Assembly (NCBI RefSeq): GCF_003259195.1
Contig: NZ_QJPK01000006.1
Location: 185,676-249,675, forward strand
DNA length: 64,000 bases
Origin: Paracoccus sediminilitoris
Lineage (GTDB): Bacteria > Pseudomonadota > Alphaproteobacteria > Rhodobacterales > Rhodobacteraceae
Reading direction: 5' to 3'
Part shown: positions 1 to 8,741 of the stretch, one piece after another
How the letters are laid out: every line of letters begins with the position of its first letter
How positions within the stretch are numbered: the stretch's first letter is position 1
Program-made: the position numbers and the translations under genes
The notes under the pieces: model-generated
Seen by the model: the letters and a program-made list of their open reading frames with translations, nothing else
The model's database searches: none
What the model was told of the DNA's origin: nothing

Positions 1-2749
1 GCGCCCAGACCACCAGCATCAACAGCAGGAAGGCCGGAATATAGATCCAGTATTTCGACGGTGCCTCGACCGGCGCATTGACCGACAGGATGGTCTGGTC
101 CCAATCCAGGCCGGCCTCTTGGGCGGGGCTGTCGAAGGCGACGTTGTCGATGACGACGCGGTCGCCGTCGGTCAGCAATTCGATCCCGGCGGCCTCCAGG
201 CGGTCCTGCCCGGTTTCGCCTTCCGGCACCGGCAGCAGGGCCACGAATTCGACCGGGCTGCCGATCTCGTTCAGGCCCGAGATGCGCAGGCGCAGACCTT
301 CACCGACTTCGCTGTTCTCCAGTGCCTGCACGAATTCCGTCGCCGGGCGTTCCTGATAGGAAGGGAAGGCATATTCCCAGAAGAAGCCGGGCCGGAAGAT
401 GGTGAAGGCGACCAGCAGCAGCATCGCGGATTCCCAGATGCGGTTGCGCGCCAGGAACCAGCCCTGCGTGGCCGCCGCAAACAGCAGCATGGCGACCGTC
501 GCCGTCACGAAGACGAAGACGCCGTGGATGAAGTCCACGTTGATCAGCAGCAGATCGGTGTTGAAGATGAACAGGAACGGCAGGGCCGCCGTCCGCAGGC
601 TGTAGAAGAAGGCGATGACACCCGTGCGGATCGGATCGCCGCCCGACACCGCCGCGGCCGCAAAGGACGCCAGCCCGACCGGCGGGGTCACATCGGCCAT
701 GATGCCGAAATAGAAGACGAACAGATGCACCGCGATCAGCGGCACGATCAGCCCGTTCTGCTGGCCAAGCGTCACGATGACCGGCGCCAGCAGCGCCGAG
801 ACGACGATATAGTTCGCCGTCGTCGGCAGACCCATCCCCAGGATCAGCGACAGGACCGCCGTCAGCCCCAGGATGGCCAGCAGGTTGCCGCCCGACAGGA
901 CCTCGACCACATCGGCCAGCGCCGATCCGACGCCAGTCTGGCTTACGGCACCCACGATGATGCCGGCGGTCGCCGTGGCGATGCCGATGCCGATCATGTT
1001 GCGCGCGCCCGAGATCATACCGTCGACCAGGTCGTTGACCCCTGCACGGATGGCATGGCCGGTCGTCGAGTTGCCGGTCCGGTCGCTGCCGCGCAGCATC
1101 ACCATCAACGGACGCTGCGTGACCAGGATGAAGATCATGTAGGCCGTGGCCCAGAAGGCCGACAGGCCCGGCGATAGGCGGTCGACCATCAGCGCCCAGA
1201 CCAGAACCACGACCGGCAGGATGAAGTGCAGGCCCGACCGCACCGTCGGTCCCGGCAGGGGCAGTTCGGTCACCGGCTCGTTCGGGTCATCGATCTCCAG
1301 CGGTTCCTCGCGCGAGGCGATCCACAAAAGGCCGACATAAGCCGCCGTCAGCAGCGAAAAGACCACATAGGGCGACGCCTCGCCAAAGGCGGGACGGATC
1401 CAGCCCATGCCGTAATAGACCGCGATCGACAGCGCGCAGATGCCCGCGATGATGAAGGCGGCGGTCAGCAGGCGGCGCAGGATCGGCGGCGGGGTATAGG
1501 ACCGCGGCAGACCCTCCATCCCGGCCTTCATGGCCTCAAGATGGACGATATAGACCAGGGCGATATAGCTGATCGTGGCGGGCAGGAAGGCGTGCCGCAC
1601 CACATCGAAATAGGGAATGCCGACATATTCGACCATCAGGAAGGCCGCGGCCCCCATGACGGGCGGCATGATCTGGCCATTGACGGATGATGCGACCTCG
1701 ACCGCGCCCGCCTTTTCGGAACTGAAGCCCACCTTCTTCATCAGCGGGATCGTGAAAGTGCCGGTGGTGACCACGTTGGCGATGGACGACCCCGAGATCA
1801 GGCCGGTCATCGCGCTGCTGACCACGGCCGCCTTGGCCGGTCCGCCCCGCATGTGGCCCATCAGCGAAAAAGCCACCTGGATGAAGTAGTTGCCAGCCCC
1901 TGCCTTGTCCAGCAGCGCGCCGAACAGCACGAAGAGGAAGACAAAGCTGGTGGACACGCCCAAGGCGATGCCGAAGACGCCCTCGGTGGTGATCCACTGG
2001 TGGTTGGCGACCTCGGTCAGGGAATTGCCCCGATGCGCGATGATCGAGGGCATGTAGGGCCCAAGGAAGGTATAGACCAGAAAGACAGTTGCGACGATCA
2101 TCAGCGCCGGCCCCAGGCTGCGGCGTGTGGCCTCCAGCAGCAGCAGGATGCCGACGACGGCGACCATCAGGTCGGGCGTGATCGGCGCGCCGACGCGGCG
2201 GCCCAGTTCATCGCTGTAGACGAAGACATACATCGTCACCACGACCGACAGGATCGCCAGCACCCATTCCCACCAGGGAATGCGCGCCTTGGGGCTGCCC
2301 ATCAGGACCGCCGCGACAATGCCGGCCCCTGCCAGCCCGATGAACCAGGCCGGCATGTCCGAGGGCGCGCCATAGATGAACAGGCCCGACAGCAGCACTG
2401 GAACCGCAATACCCAGACCGATCTGAAAAGGCGACTTTTCAGCGGGATAGGCCATGAAACCCAGAAACATTGCGAAGGCCAGATGAACGGCGCGCGCATC
2501 GGTGGCGCTGATGATGCCGAAATTCAGCATGAACGGAAGGGGCGACGCGATCCACAGCTGGAACAGCGACCAGCAGAAGGCTACGACCAGGATCAGCTTG
2601 CCCACGAAACCGGGTGGTGTACGCGCACCCGTATCGGAGGAGGCGACCAGTTCGTCCAGCTCGGCCTGCGACAACTCTCCTCGGCCCGCGGCCTGCATTT
2701 CGACCGCACTGGCCTGCTGCTGGCGCTTCTTCGCGTCGTCTTCGTCCAT
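1..2749 (-). CDS. TRAP transporter fused permease, 4TM/12TM, TAXI type (C-terminus beyond left edge)
   Basis: This is the membrane part of a tripartite ATP-independent periplasmic transporter, which uses an ion gradient to import a substrate delivered by a TAXI binding protein. The frame is open from 2749 to the left edge, about 916 codons. That fits the fused DctQ(4TM)-DctM(12TM) form rather than two subunits. After an acidic and Gln-rich N-terminus come hydrophobic segments, such as GFVGKLILVVAFCWSLF. Near the edge the protein reads as a final periplasmic stretch leading into a last membrane helix. I chose the ATG at 2749 because AAGGGGG lies just upstream; an in-frame ATG at 2779 is the alternative. 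It lies downstream of the TAXI gene on the same strand. Substrate unknown. Confidence 0.88.
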   Translation of the reverse strand, partial: MDEDDAKKRQQQASAVEMQAAGRGELSQAELDELVASSDTGARTPPGFVGKLILVVAFCWSLFQLWIASPLPFMLNFGIISATDARAVHLAFAMFLGFMAYPAEKSPFQIGLGIAVPVLLSGLFIYGAPSDMPAWFIGLAGAGIVAAVLMGSPKARIPWWEWVLAILSVVVTMYVFVYSDELGRRVGAPITPDLMVAVVGILLLLEATRRSLGPALMIVATVFLVYTFLGPYMPSIIAHRGNSLTEVANHQWITTEGVFGIALGVSTSFVFLFVLFGALLDKAGAGNYFIQVAFSLMGHMRGGPAKAAVVSSAMTGLISGSSIANVVTTGTFTIPLMKKVGFSSEKAGAVEVASSVNGQIMPPVMGAAAFLMVEYVGIPYFDVVRHAFLPATISYIALVYIVHLEAMKAGMEGLPRSYTPPPILRRLLTAAFIIAGICALSIAVYYGMGWIRPAFGEASPYVVFSLLTAAYVGLLWIASREEPLEIDDPNEPVTELPLPGPTVRSGLHFILPVVVLVWALMVDRLSPGLSAFWATAYMIFILVTQRPLMVMLRGSDRTGNSTTGHAIRAGVNDLVDGMISGARNMIGIGIATATAGIIVGAVSQTGVGSALADVVEVLSGGNLLAILGLTAVLSLILGMGLPTTANYIVVSALLAPVIVTLGQQNGLIVPLIAVHLFVFYFGIMADVTPPVGLASFAAAAVSGGDPIRTGVIAFFYSLRTAALPFLFIFNTDLLLINVDFIHGVFVFVTATVAMLLFAAATQGWFLARNRIWESAMLLLVAFTIFRPGFFWEYAFPSYQERPATEFVQALENSEVGEGLRLRISGLNEIGSPVEFVALLPVPEGETGQDRLEAAGIELLTDGDRVVIDNVAFDSPAQEAGLDWDQTILSVNAPVEAPSKYWIYIPAFLLLMLVVWA

Positions 2750-2790
2750 CCTGCCCCCTTGTTGATCCGGTGTTACCATGGCGTCTTACT

Positions 2791-2816
2791 AAAAGGGCGG
2801 CCCCGAAGGACCGCCC
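2791..2816 (-). terminator. Hairpin with UUCG loop and T tract between TRAP binding protein and permease genes
   Basis: Read on the minus strand, GGGCGG pairs with CCGCCC. The inner TCC/GGG step closes a TTCG tetraloop, and TTTT follows. It sits in the roughly 80-bp gap after the binding-protein stop. It looks like a partial terminator that would let the binding protein be made in excess over the permease. Confidence 0.6.
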
Positions 2817-2830
2817 CGTTCAGATCAGGG

Positions 2831-3796
2831 TCACTCGATCCAGCCCTGCTCGCGGTAATACCGCTCGGCGCCCGGATGCAAGGGCGCGCTGTTGCCGTCG
2901 GCGATCATTTCCTCGGGCTGCAGATCGGCGAATGCCGGGTGCAGGCCCTTGAAACGGTCGAAATTGTCGAAGACGGCCTTGACAACCTGATAGACGGTCT
3001 CCTCGGGGATGTCGGCCGAGGTCACGAAAGTCGCCTTGACGCCGAAGGTGTCGGTGCCTTCGTCATTGCCCGCATACATGCCGCCGGGAATGGTGACCTT
3101 GGCGTAATAGGGATTTTCCTCGACCAGCTTGTCGATCGCATCGCCGGCGACGGTGACCAGGCGGGCGTCCACGGTCGAGGTTGCCTCTTGGATCGAGCCG
3201 TTGGGGTGCCCGACGGTATAGGTGATGGCGTCGACCTGGTTGTCGCCCAGGGCTGCCGACTGTTCCGCCGGACGCAGTTCCGAGGCCAGCGAGAAGTCGT
3301 CCATCGACATGCCCATAGCGTCCAGAACGATCTCCATCGTTCCGCGCGAACCCGAACCCGGGTTGCCCACGTTGACGCGCTTGCCCTTCAGGTCCTCGAA
3401 ATTCTCGATGCCGGAATCGGCGCGGGCGACAACGGTGAAGGGTTCGGGATGAACGGCAAAGACGGCGCGCAGCTTGTCGAAGGCGTCGCCTTCGTAATCC
3501 GAGCTGCCGTTATAGGCGTGGAACTGCCAGTCGGACTGGGCGACGCCCATCGTCATGTCGCCCGCCTTTATGGCATTGATGTTGGCGATGGAGCCGCCCG
3601 TGGCGGGGGCGGTGCAGCGCAGCCCGGTTTCGGCGGTCTGGCGGTTCACCAGGCGGCAGATCGACTGGCCCACGACATAATAGACGCCGGTCTGACCCCC
3701 GGTGCCGATGGTGATGAACTGTTCCTGCTGGGCAAGGACCGGCGATGCGGACAATGCGAAGGCCGCCCCCATCAGGATCGGTTTCAATTTGCTCAT
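2831..3796 (-). CDS. TAXI family TRAP transporter solute-binding protein
   Basis: Periplasmic receptor of the TRAP system, 321 aa. It has a clear signal peptide (MSKLKPILMGAAFALSASP, cleaved around AQA/AQQ). The TAXI signature ITIGTGGQTGVYYVVG follows directly after it, as in this family. A later motif, KRVNVGNPGSGSRGTMEI, is also typical. The ATG at 3796 has AAGGGAG upstream; the frame stays open further upstream but without a signal peptide. The permease gene follows on the same strand after a hairpin. The ligand cannot be read from sequence; TAXI proteins of known ligand bind glutamate or other carboxylates. Confidence 0.92.
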   Translation of the reverse strand: MSKLKPILMGAAFALSASPVLAQQEQFITIGTGGQTGVYYVVGQSICRLVNRQTAETGLRCTAPATGGSIANINAIKAGDMTMGVAQSDWQFHAYNGSSDYEGDAFDKLRAVFAVHPEPFTVVARADSGIENFEDLKGKRVNVGNPGSGSRGTMEIVLDAMGMSMDDFSLASELRPAEQSAALGDNQVDAITYTVGHPNGSIQEATSTVDARLVTVAGDAIDKLVEENPYYAKVTIPGGMYAGNDEGTDTFGVKATFVTSADIPEETVYQVVKAVFDNFDRFKGLHPAFADLQPEEMIADGNSAPLHPGAERYYREQGWIE

Positions 3797-4152
3797 GCGG
3801 TATACTCCCTTGATTTCTTGGTGAGGATGCCCTGTGGCGAACCCCGGTTCTGCCGCCAAGGTTAAAGCACCCGGCGGTTTTGACAATCCCAAAGGGGCAA
3901 CCGCCCCGTATCGGCGACGGTTCCCGAACCGTCCGCACCGCCATGAGCGGGCGGGTTTTCGGCATTGCCGTCGGGCAGTTGTCGGTGATTTCGTATTAAA
4001 TTGACGGCAATTGATGCTGGCCATGGGTGACGCCCACAGGGCTAGCTTGCAAGGGTAGACAGCATCCGGCCGTCGCCCTAATGTCGCCCTGTGTGGCAAG
4101 GGCCTGCTGCATGGCGTGCCTCGTGCCCATTTTCTTTCGGTATTTCAACACC
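3797..4152. other. Divergent intergenic region between the TRAP operon and capsule genes
   Basis: About 356 bp without a credible gene. It must hold the promoters for the TRAP operon (leftward) and kpsT (rightward). A short GGGGC/GCCCC hairpin lies near 3894, and a TTGACG-like -35 element near 4000. No operator stands out. The kpsT frame is open leftward to 4027, but that extension is Cys-rich and does not look like protein. Confidence 0.5.
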
Positions 4153-4806
4153 ATGCTAGAGTTTGACAGCGTCTCCAAATCGTTCTGGACGGGGAAACAG
4201 CACAAGATCATCCTTGATCGCGCCTCGTTTCAGGTCGAGCTGGGAAATTCGCTTGGCATCCTGGCGCCGAACGGGACCGGCAAGACGACCCTGATCAACA
4301 TGATGTGCGGCCTGGAACAGCCCGATGAAGGCCGCATCCGGCGCAATTGCCGGGTGTCCTTTCCGCTTGGCTTCATGGGCGGGCTGATCACGCGGCATAC
4401 GGGCAATGAAAACGCCCGCTATATCGCGCGCATCTATGGGCTGGACCCTGATTACGTGTCCGCCTTCACGCGCTGGCTGACCGATATCGACGAATATTTC
4501 GACATGCCCGTGGGCACCTATTCCAGCGGCATGCGGCAGCGCTTTACCTTTGCCCTGTTGCTGGCCCTGGATTTCGACATCTACCTGATCGACGAAGGCA
4601 TGCCTCAGACCACGGATGCCGAATTCAACCGCAAGGCGGGTCGCGTGCTGTTCGACCGGCTGAAGACCGCGACCACCATCGTCGTATCGCATCAGCCGAC
4701 CACGATCGAGAAGTTCTGCAACCGGGCCGCCATCCTGCGCGATGGCAAATTGTACATGTTCGAGACCTTGGACGAGGCGAAGCAATACTATGACTACACC
4801 TCCTAA
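4153..4806 (+). CDS. kpsT: Capsule polysaccharide export ABC transporter ATPase (KpsT-like)
   Basis: ATPase of an ABC-2 type polysaccharide exporter, 217 aa, the normal KpsT length. Walker A is seen as LAPNGTGKTT, where KpsT-type proteins have N-G-x-GK[ST]T. The signature is YSSGMRQR and the Walker B region DIYLIDEG. The switch histidine is in VVSHQP. The start MLEFDSVSKSFW at 4153 matches the family N-terminus. Its end overlaps kpsE by 17 bp, so the two are probably coupled. The expected membrane partner KpsM is not next to it and is not in this window. Confidence 0.9.
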   Translation: MLEFDSVSKSFWTGKQHKIILDRASFQVELGNSLGILAPNGTGKTTLINMMCGLEQPDEGRIRRNCRVSFPLGFMGGLITRHTGNENARYIARIYGLDPDYVSAFTRWLTDIDEYFDMPVGTYSSGMRQRFTFALLLALDFDIYLIDEGMPQTTDAEFNRKAGRVLFDRLKTATTIVVSHQPTTIEKFCNRAAILRDGKLYMFETLDEAKQYYDYTS

Positions 4807-6604
4807 AGCGCGCCGTTACCACGCCTCGATCTCGGAATCCGTCACCCCCGGTACCGCCTCAAGGACCCACGATCCCGAACCTGCGACCGCGCCCGCCCCG
4901 CAGCCCAAGGCCGCCCCCAAGGTCCACTTGGAGGTCAGCCGCAAACCCGCCCCCCCGGCCGAACAGCAGGAAGACGCGCGCATGCAGAAATTCCTGGCGA
5001 CCGAACCGATCGAGGACGGTTTTGGCGATCTGCGTATGACCGGCCCCGAAAAAGGGCCAGGCGCCAGTGGGGCGACCGAAAAGGCAGCGGGGCAGCCCGC
5101 CGCCGCCGGCGTCACCGAGGAACAGCTGGCGGCCATCCGGGCCGAAAAGCTGACCGAACGCCAGCTGCGCATCGCGGGGCGGATCGCCACCCTGCACCAG
5201 ATCGAATTCGCCTCGAACGAGGAAGCCATCCTGCGGTTGCGCGAACGCGGCATCGATCCGTCGCAGCGCAGCGCCGTGGGACGCATCCTGTCATCGGAGG
5301 GCACCCGCGCCAAGGTCGGGGATGCGCCCCGCGATCCGGCCGCGACGACGCCGGCACTGCGGTCGGGCGGTCCTGCGGGCCTGCCCGCGCTGACGCCGGG
5401 CGACAAGCGCGGCAAGACCCCGGCCCTTCCCTCGCGCGAGGATCTGACCGAGGATAGGCGCGCGGCCGAAATCTATCGCATTCAGAAGGACTTGGCACGT
5501 CGTCGCCGCAAGCGAATGATGATGCTGGCCTTTCGCCTGCTGATCTTTGTGCTGATCCCGACATTCGCGGTCGGCTGGTATTACGCAAGGGTCGCTTCAC
5601 CGCTTTACGCGACTTTCACGCAATTCCAGATCCAGACCGCCGATGGCGGCAGCGGTGGCGGCATGAGCAGCCTGCTTGGCGGATCGGGAATGGGCACCAA
5701 CACGGATTCCGTCGCCGTCCAAAGCTATCTGACATCGCGCGACGCGATGCTGCGCCTGGACGCCGACAAGGGCTTCAAGCGGGCCTATCAGGACCCCAGC
5801 ATCGACCCCATCAAGCGCCTCGAGGCGGATGCCACCAACGAAGCAGCCTTCGACGTCTATGAAGACTCGGTCAAGATCGGCTATGATCCCACCGAAGGCG
5901 TGCTGAACATGGAGGTCATCGCCCCGGACCCGCAGCTGAGCGTCGAATTTTCGCGCGCACTGATTTCCTATGCCGAACAACAGGTTGATGCGATGACTTC
6001 GCGGATGCGCGCCGATCAGATGGACGGTGCCATCCAGACCTATGAGGACGCCGAGGCGAAGATGTTGGCAGCCCAGCAGCGGGTGCAGGAACTGCAGCAG
6101 ACCCTAGGCGTTCTGGACCCCGTGGCCGAAAGCAGCGTGGTGATGGGCAAGGTGACCGAACTGGAAAGCCAGTTGACGGCAAAGCAGCTTGAACTTGGTC
6201 AATTGCTGGCAAATGCCCGTCCGGTTCAGAGCCGTGTCGATGCCGTCCGCGGCGATATCGAGCGTCTGCGCGAGCTGGTGGCTGAAACCCGCCTGCAACT
6301 GACCCAAGGCAGCGACAGCCGCAACTCCCTTGCCGCCATCGGCGGCCAGTTGCGCGTGGCCGAGGCAGAGATGGCGACCCGCCAAGAAATGCTGGCCGCA
6401 TCCGCCGCCCAGATGGAGGCCGCCCGCATCGAAGCCAACAAGCAGGTCCGCTATCTGTCGCTGTCGGTATCCCCGATTGCGCCGGACGAGGCGACCTATC
6501 CCAAGGCATTCCAGAATACGATCGTGGCCTTCCTCATCTTTTCAGGTATCTACCTGATGATGTCGCTGACGGCGTCGATCCTTCGCGAACAGGTGTCCAC
6601 ATGA
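4790..6604 (+). CDS. kpsE: Capsule polysaccharide export inner-membrane protein (KpsE/PCP type) with long N-terminal extension
   Basis: Polysaccharide co-polymerase-like protein that would link the KpsMT exporter to an outer-membrane channel. It is 604 aa, against roughly 380 for E. coli KpsE. The extra 245 or so residues form a Pro/Ala/Lys-rich cytoplasmic region with a helical stretch (TEEQLAAIRAEKLTERQLRI). Then come a basic RRRRKR and a first membrane helix (about 246-266), a periplasmic domain with a coiled coil (about 405-545), and a second helix near 573-593. The start overlaps the kpsT stop region and the end overlaps kdsA as ATGA. The extension may be lineage-specific. Confidence 0.85.
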   Translation: MTTPPKARRYHASISESVTPGTASRTHDPEPATAPAPQPKAAPKVHLEVSRKPAPPAEQQEDARMQKFLATEPIEDGFGDLRMTGPEKGPGASGATEKAAGQPAAAGVTEEQLAAIRAEKLTERQLRIAGRIATLHQIEFASNEEAILRLRERGIDPSQRSAVGRILSSEGTRAKVGDAPRDPAATTPALRSGGPAGLPALTPGDKRGKTPALPSREDLTEDRRAAEIYRIQKDLARRRRKRMMMLAFRLLIFVLIPTFAVGWYYARVASPLYATFTQFQIQTADGGSGGGMSSLLGGSGMGTNTDSVAVQSYLTSRDAMLRLDADKGFKRAYQDPSIDPIKRLEADATNEAAFDVYEDSVKIGYDPTEGVLNMEVIAPDPQLSVEFSRALISYAEQQVDAMTSRMRADQMDGAIQTYEDAEAKMLAAQQRVQELQQTLGVLDPVAESSVVMGKVTELESQLTAKQLELGQLLANARPVQSRVDAVRGDIERLRELVAETRLQLTQGSDSRNSLAAIGGQLRVAEAEMATRQEMLAASAAQMEAARIEANKQVRYLSLSVSPIAPDEATYPKAFQNTIVAFLIFSGIYLMMSLTASILREQVST

Positions 6605-7443
6605 CCCAACCCAAACACGTCCGCATCGGTCAGGTGACCTGCGGAAACGACCTTCCGCTGACCGTCATTGCCGGTCCTTGCCAGCTTGAATCGCTGGACC
6701 ACGCCATGATGATCGCCGAACAGATGGCCGAGGCCTGTGCCAAGGCGGGCGCCAGCTTTGTCTTCAAGGCATCCTATGACAAGGCGAACCGCACCTCTCT
6801 TTCGGGACGGCGCGGCCTTGGTATCGAGGAAGGCCTGGATATCTTGGCCACGGTTCGGGAACGGCTTGGCTGTCCCGTGTTGACCGACATCCATGACGCG
6901 GATCAGGCCATTCGCGCCGCCAAGACGGTTGATATCATCCAGATCCCTGCGTTCCTTTGTCGCCAGACCGACCTGCTGCTGACGGCCGGACAGACGGGCG
7001 CGGTGATCAATATCAAGAAGGGGCAATTCCTAGCACCCTGGGACATGCCCAATGTCGCCGACAAGGTCGCCTCGACCGGCAATGACAACATTCTGCTGAC
7101 CGAACGGGGCGCCAGCTTTGGCTACAACACCTTGGTGGCCGACATGCGTTCGCTGCCGATCATGGCGCGAACGGGCTATCCTGTCATCATGGATGCGACA
7201 CATTCGGTCCAGCAACCTGGCGGTCAAGGCGGCTCATCGGGTGGTCAGCGCGAATTTGCGCCGGTCATGGCCCGCGCCGCCGTGTCGCTTGGTGTCGCCG
7301 GCGTCTTCATCGAGACGCATGAGGACCCCGACAACGCCCCTTCGGACGGGCCGAACATGATCCACCTGGACCGGATGCCCGCGCTGATTGCGTCCCTGAT
7401 GGCATTCGATGCGCTGGCAAAGGCTGATCCGCTTCCGGCATGA
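6601..7443 (+). CDS. kdsA: 3-deoxy-8-phosphooctulonate (Kdo8P) synthase
   Basis: Condenses phosphoenolpyruvate and arabinose 5-phosphate to Kdo-8-phosphate, a precursor of Kdo for lipopolysaccharide or for the Kdo linker of group 2-type capsules. It is 280 aa, full length. Family motifs: FVFKASYDKANRTS, TDIHD, IQIPAFLCRQTDLL, NIKKGQF and MDATHSVQQPG. The loop AGPCQLES places Cys at residue 27, where metal-independent enzymes have Asn, so this should be the metal-dependent class. It overlaps kpsE and the mscS-like gene by four bases on each side, so it belongs to the capsule operon. Confidence 0.95.
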   Translation: MTQPKHVRIGQVTCGNDLPLTVIAGPCQLESLDHAMMIAEQMAEACAKAGASFVFKASYDKANRTSLSGRRGLGIEEGLDILATVRERLGCPVLTDIHDADQAIRAAKTVDIIQIPAFLCRQTDLLLTAGQTGAVINIKKGQFLAPWDMPNVADKVASTGNDNILLTERGASFGYNTLVADMRSLPIMARTGYPVIMDATHSVQQPGGQGGSSGGQREFAPVMARAAVSLGVAGVFIETHEDPDNAPSDGPNMIHLDRMPALIASLMAFDALAKADPLPA

Positions 7444-8741
7444 TCCGCGTTTTCCTGTTCATTGCGCTGTGCTTCCTTGCGGCCCCTGCCATTGCGCAGG
7501 GGCCGCCTGAACCATCCGCACCCAGTGGCGCGATCGCGACTCATGACAACATCAACACGGACTTGGCAATCCTTAACAGGATTTCCAGCATTCTGGCGCA
7601 ACTCCCTGACTTCGATAAAATTGATGCCAAAGTCGATGCCGGGATTGTCACGCTGAACGGCGAGGTTACCGAACAGGCCACGGTCGAGCGGCTCAAGACG
7701 CTGATCGCTCGCGTCGAAGGCGTCGTTGCCATCGAGGACAGTGTCGATCTGTCCACCGACCTGACCACGCGCCTTGAATCGGTCCGCGAACGGTTCCAGT
7801 CGCGATTGACCCAAGTGGTCGCGGGACTGCCCTTCATGGGATTGGGGCTGGCCGTCGGTGCGGTCATCGTGCTGGCCGGTGGATGGTTGTCACGCCGCGA
7901 ACGCACCTTGGCCAGCATTGCACCGAACCCCTTCATCGCGGGATTTCTTGCGCAAGCGATCCGGTTGTGCACCTGGATTGTCGCCTTGGTGGTCGCACTG
8001 GACCTGATGGGTGCGCGGGCGCTGCTGGGGACGTTGTTGGGGGCTGCGGGTATCTTCGGCCTGTCGCTCAGCTTTGCGGCGCGCGACACGATCGAAGGTT
8101 TTGTCGCGACGATGCTTCTGTCTCTGCGCCAGCCCTTCAACCCCAATGATTTGATCGAGGTGAACGGCCTTCGGGGGCGCGTGATCCGGCTGACCAGCCG
8201 CGGGACGACACTGCTGACGCTGGACGGCAATCACATCCGCATTCCCAATCAGATCATCTACAAGGCGACGCTGACGAATTACACCTTGAACCCCGAACGC
8301 CGGTTCATGGTCGATCTGACCATCGATCCCGGCGCGGATCTGGGACGGGCCCGCGACCTGGTGGTGCGTGCCCTGAACGGCATGGATTTTGTTCTGAAAC
8401 GGCCTGAACCCGTTGCCTGGCTGGACGCCGAGGGGCCTGAACATGTGGTGATCCGCGCCGGGGGCTGGGTGTCGCAGGATGGCACGGACTTCGAACTGGC
8501 ACGGGGCGAAGCATTCCGGTTGCTGCGCTATGAACTGGATGCCAAGGGTTATCTGCTGCCCGAACCCATCCACAGGGTCCGTCTGGAACAGCCCGAAGAA
8601 GAGGCGCCATCGCGGACCCGCCCCGTGCGCCCAGCAGACCGCAGGCTGGCCGATCCGGCACCCGATGCCGCGTTTGAGGAAATGGTCGAACGTGGCCGTG
8701 TGGATGACGGTCGTGATCTGTTGTCGCCCGGTACGCGTTAA
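7440..8741 (+). CDS. BON-domain mechanosensitive ion channel (MscS family)
   Basis: Predicted inner-membrane channel of 433 aa that would open under membrane tension. In order: a signal peptide (cleaved after IAQ), a periplasmic BON domain at about 38-105 (DAGIVTLNGEVTEQA), two or three membrane helices from about residue 125, and the pore-lining and beta domain of MscS (GLSLSFAARDTIEGFVA, then RQPFNPNDLIEV). A charged Pro-rich tail ends the protein. It starts inside the kdsA stop (ATGA), so it is probably co-transcribed with the capsule genes. Confidence 0.92.
   Translation: MIRVFLFIALCFLAAPAIAQGPPEPSAPSGAIATHDNINTDLAILNRISSILAQLPDFDKIDAKVDAGIVTLNGEVTEQATVERLKTLIARVEGVVAIEDSVDLSTDLTTRLESVRERFQSRLTQVVAGLPFMGLGLAVGAVIVLAGGWLSRRERTLASIAPNPFIAGFLAQAIRLCTWIVALVVALDLMGARALLGTLLGAAGIFGLSLSFAARDTIEGFVATMLLSLRQPFNPNDLIEVNGLRGRVIRLTSRGTTLLTLDGNHIRIPNQIIYKATLTNYTLNPERRFMVDLTIDPGADLGRARDLVVRALNGMDFVLKRPEPVAWLDAEGPEHVVIRAGGWVSQDGTDFELARGEAFRLLRYELDAKGYLLPEPIHRVRLEQPEEEAPSRTRPVRPADRRLADPAPDAAFEEMVERGRVDDGRDLLSPGTR

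Noticed and set aside
119..3865. Two long plus-strand frames (352 and 670 codons) over the TRAP genes
   Set aside because: Gln-, Arg- and His-rich antisense readings; the minus strand gives membrane helices and a TAXI binding protein.
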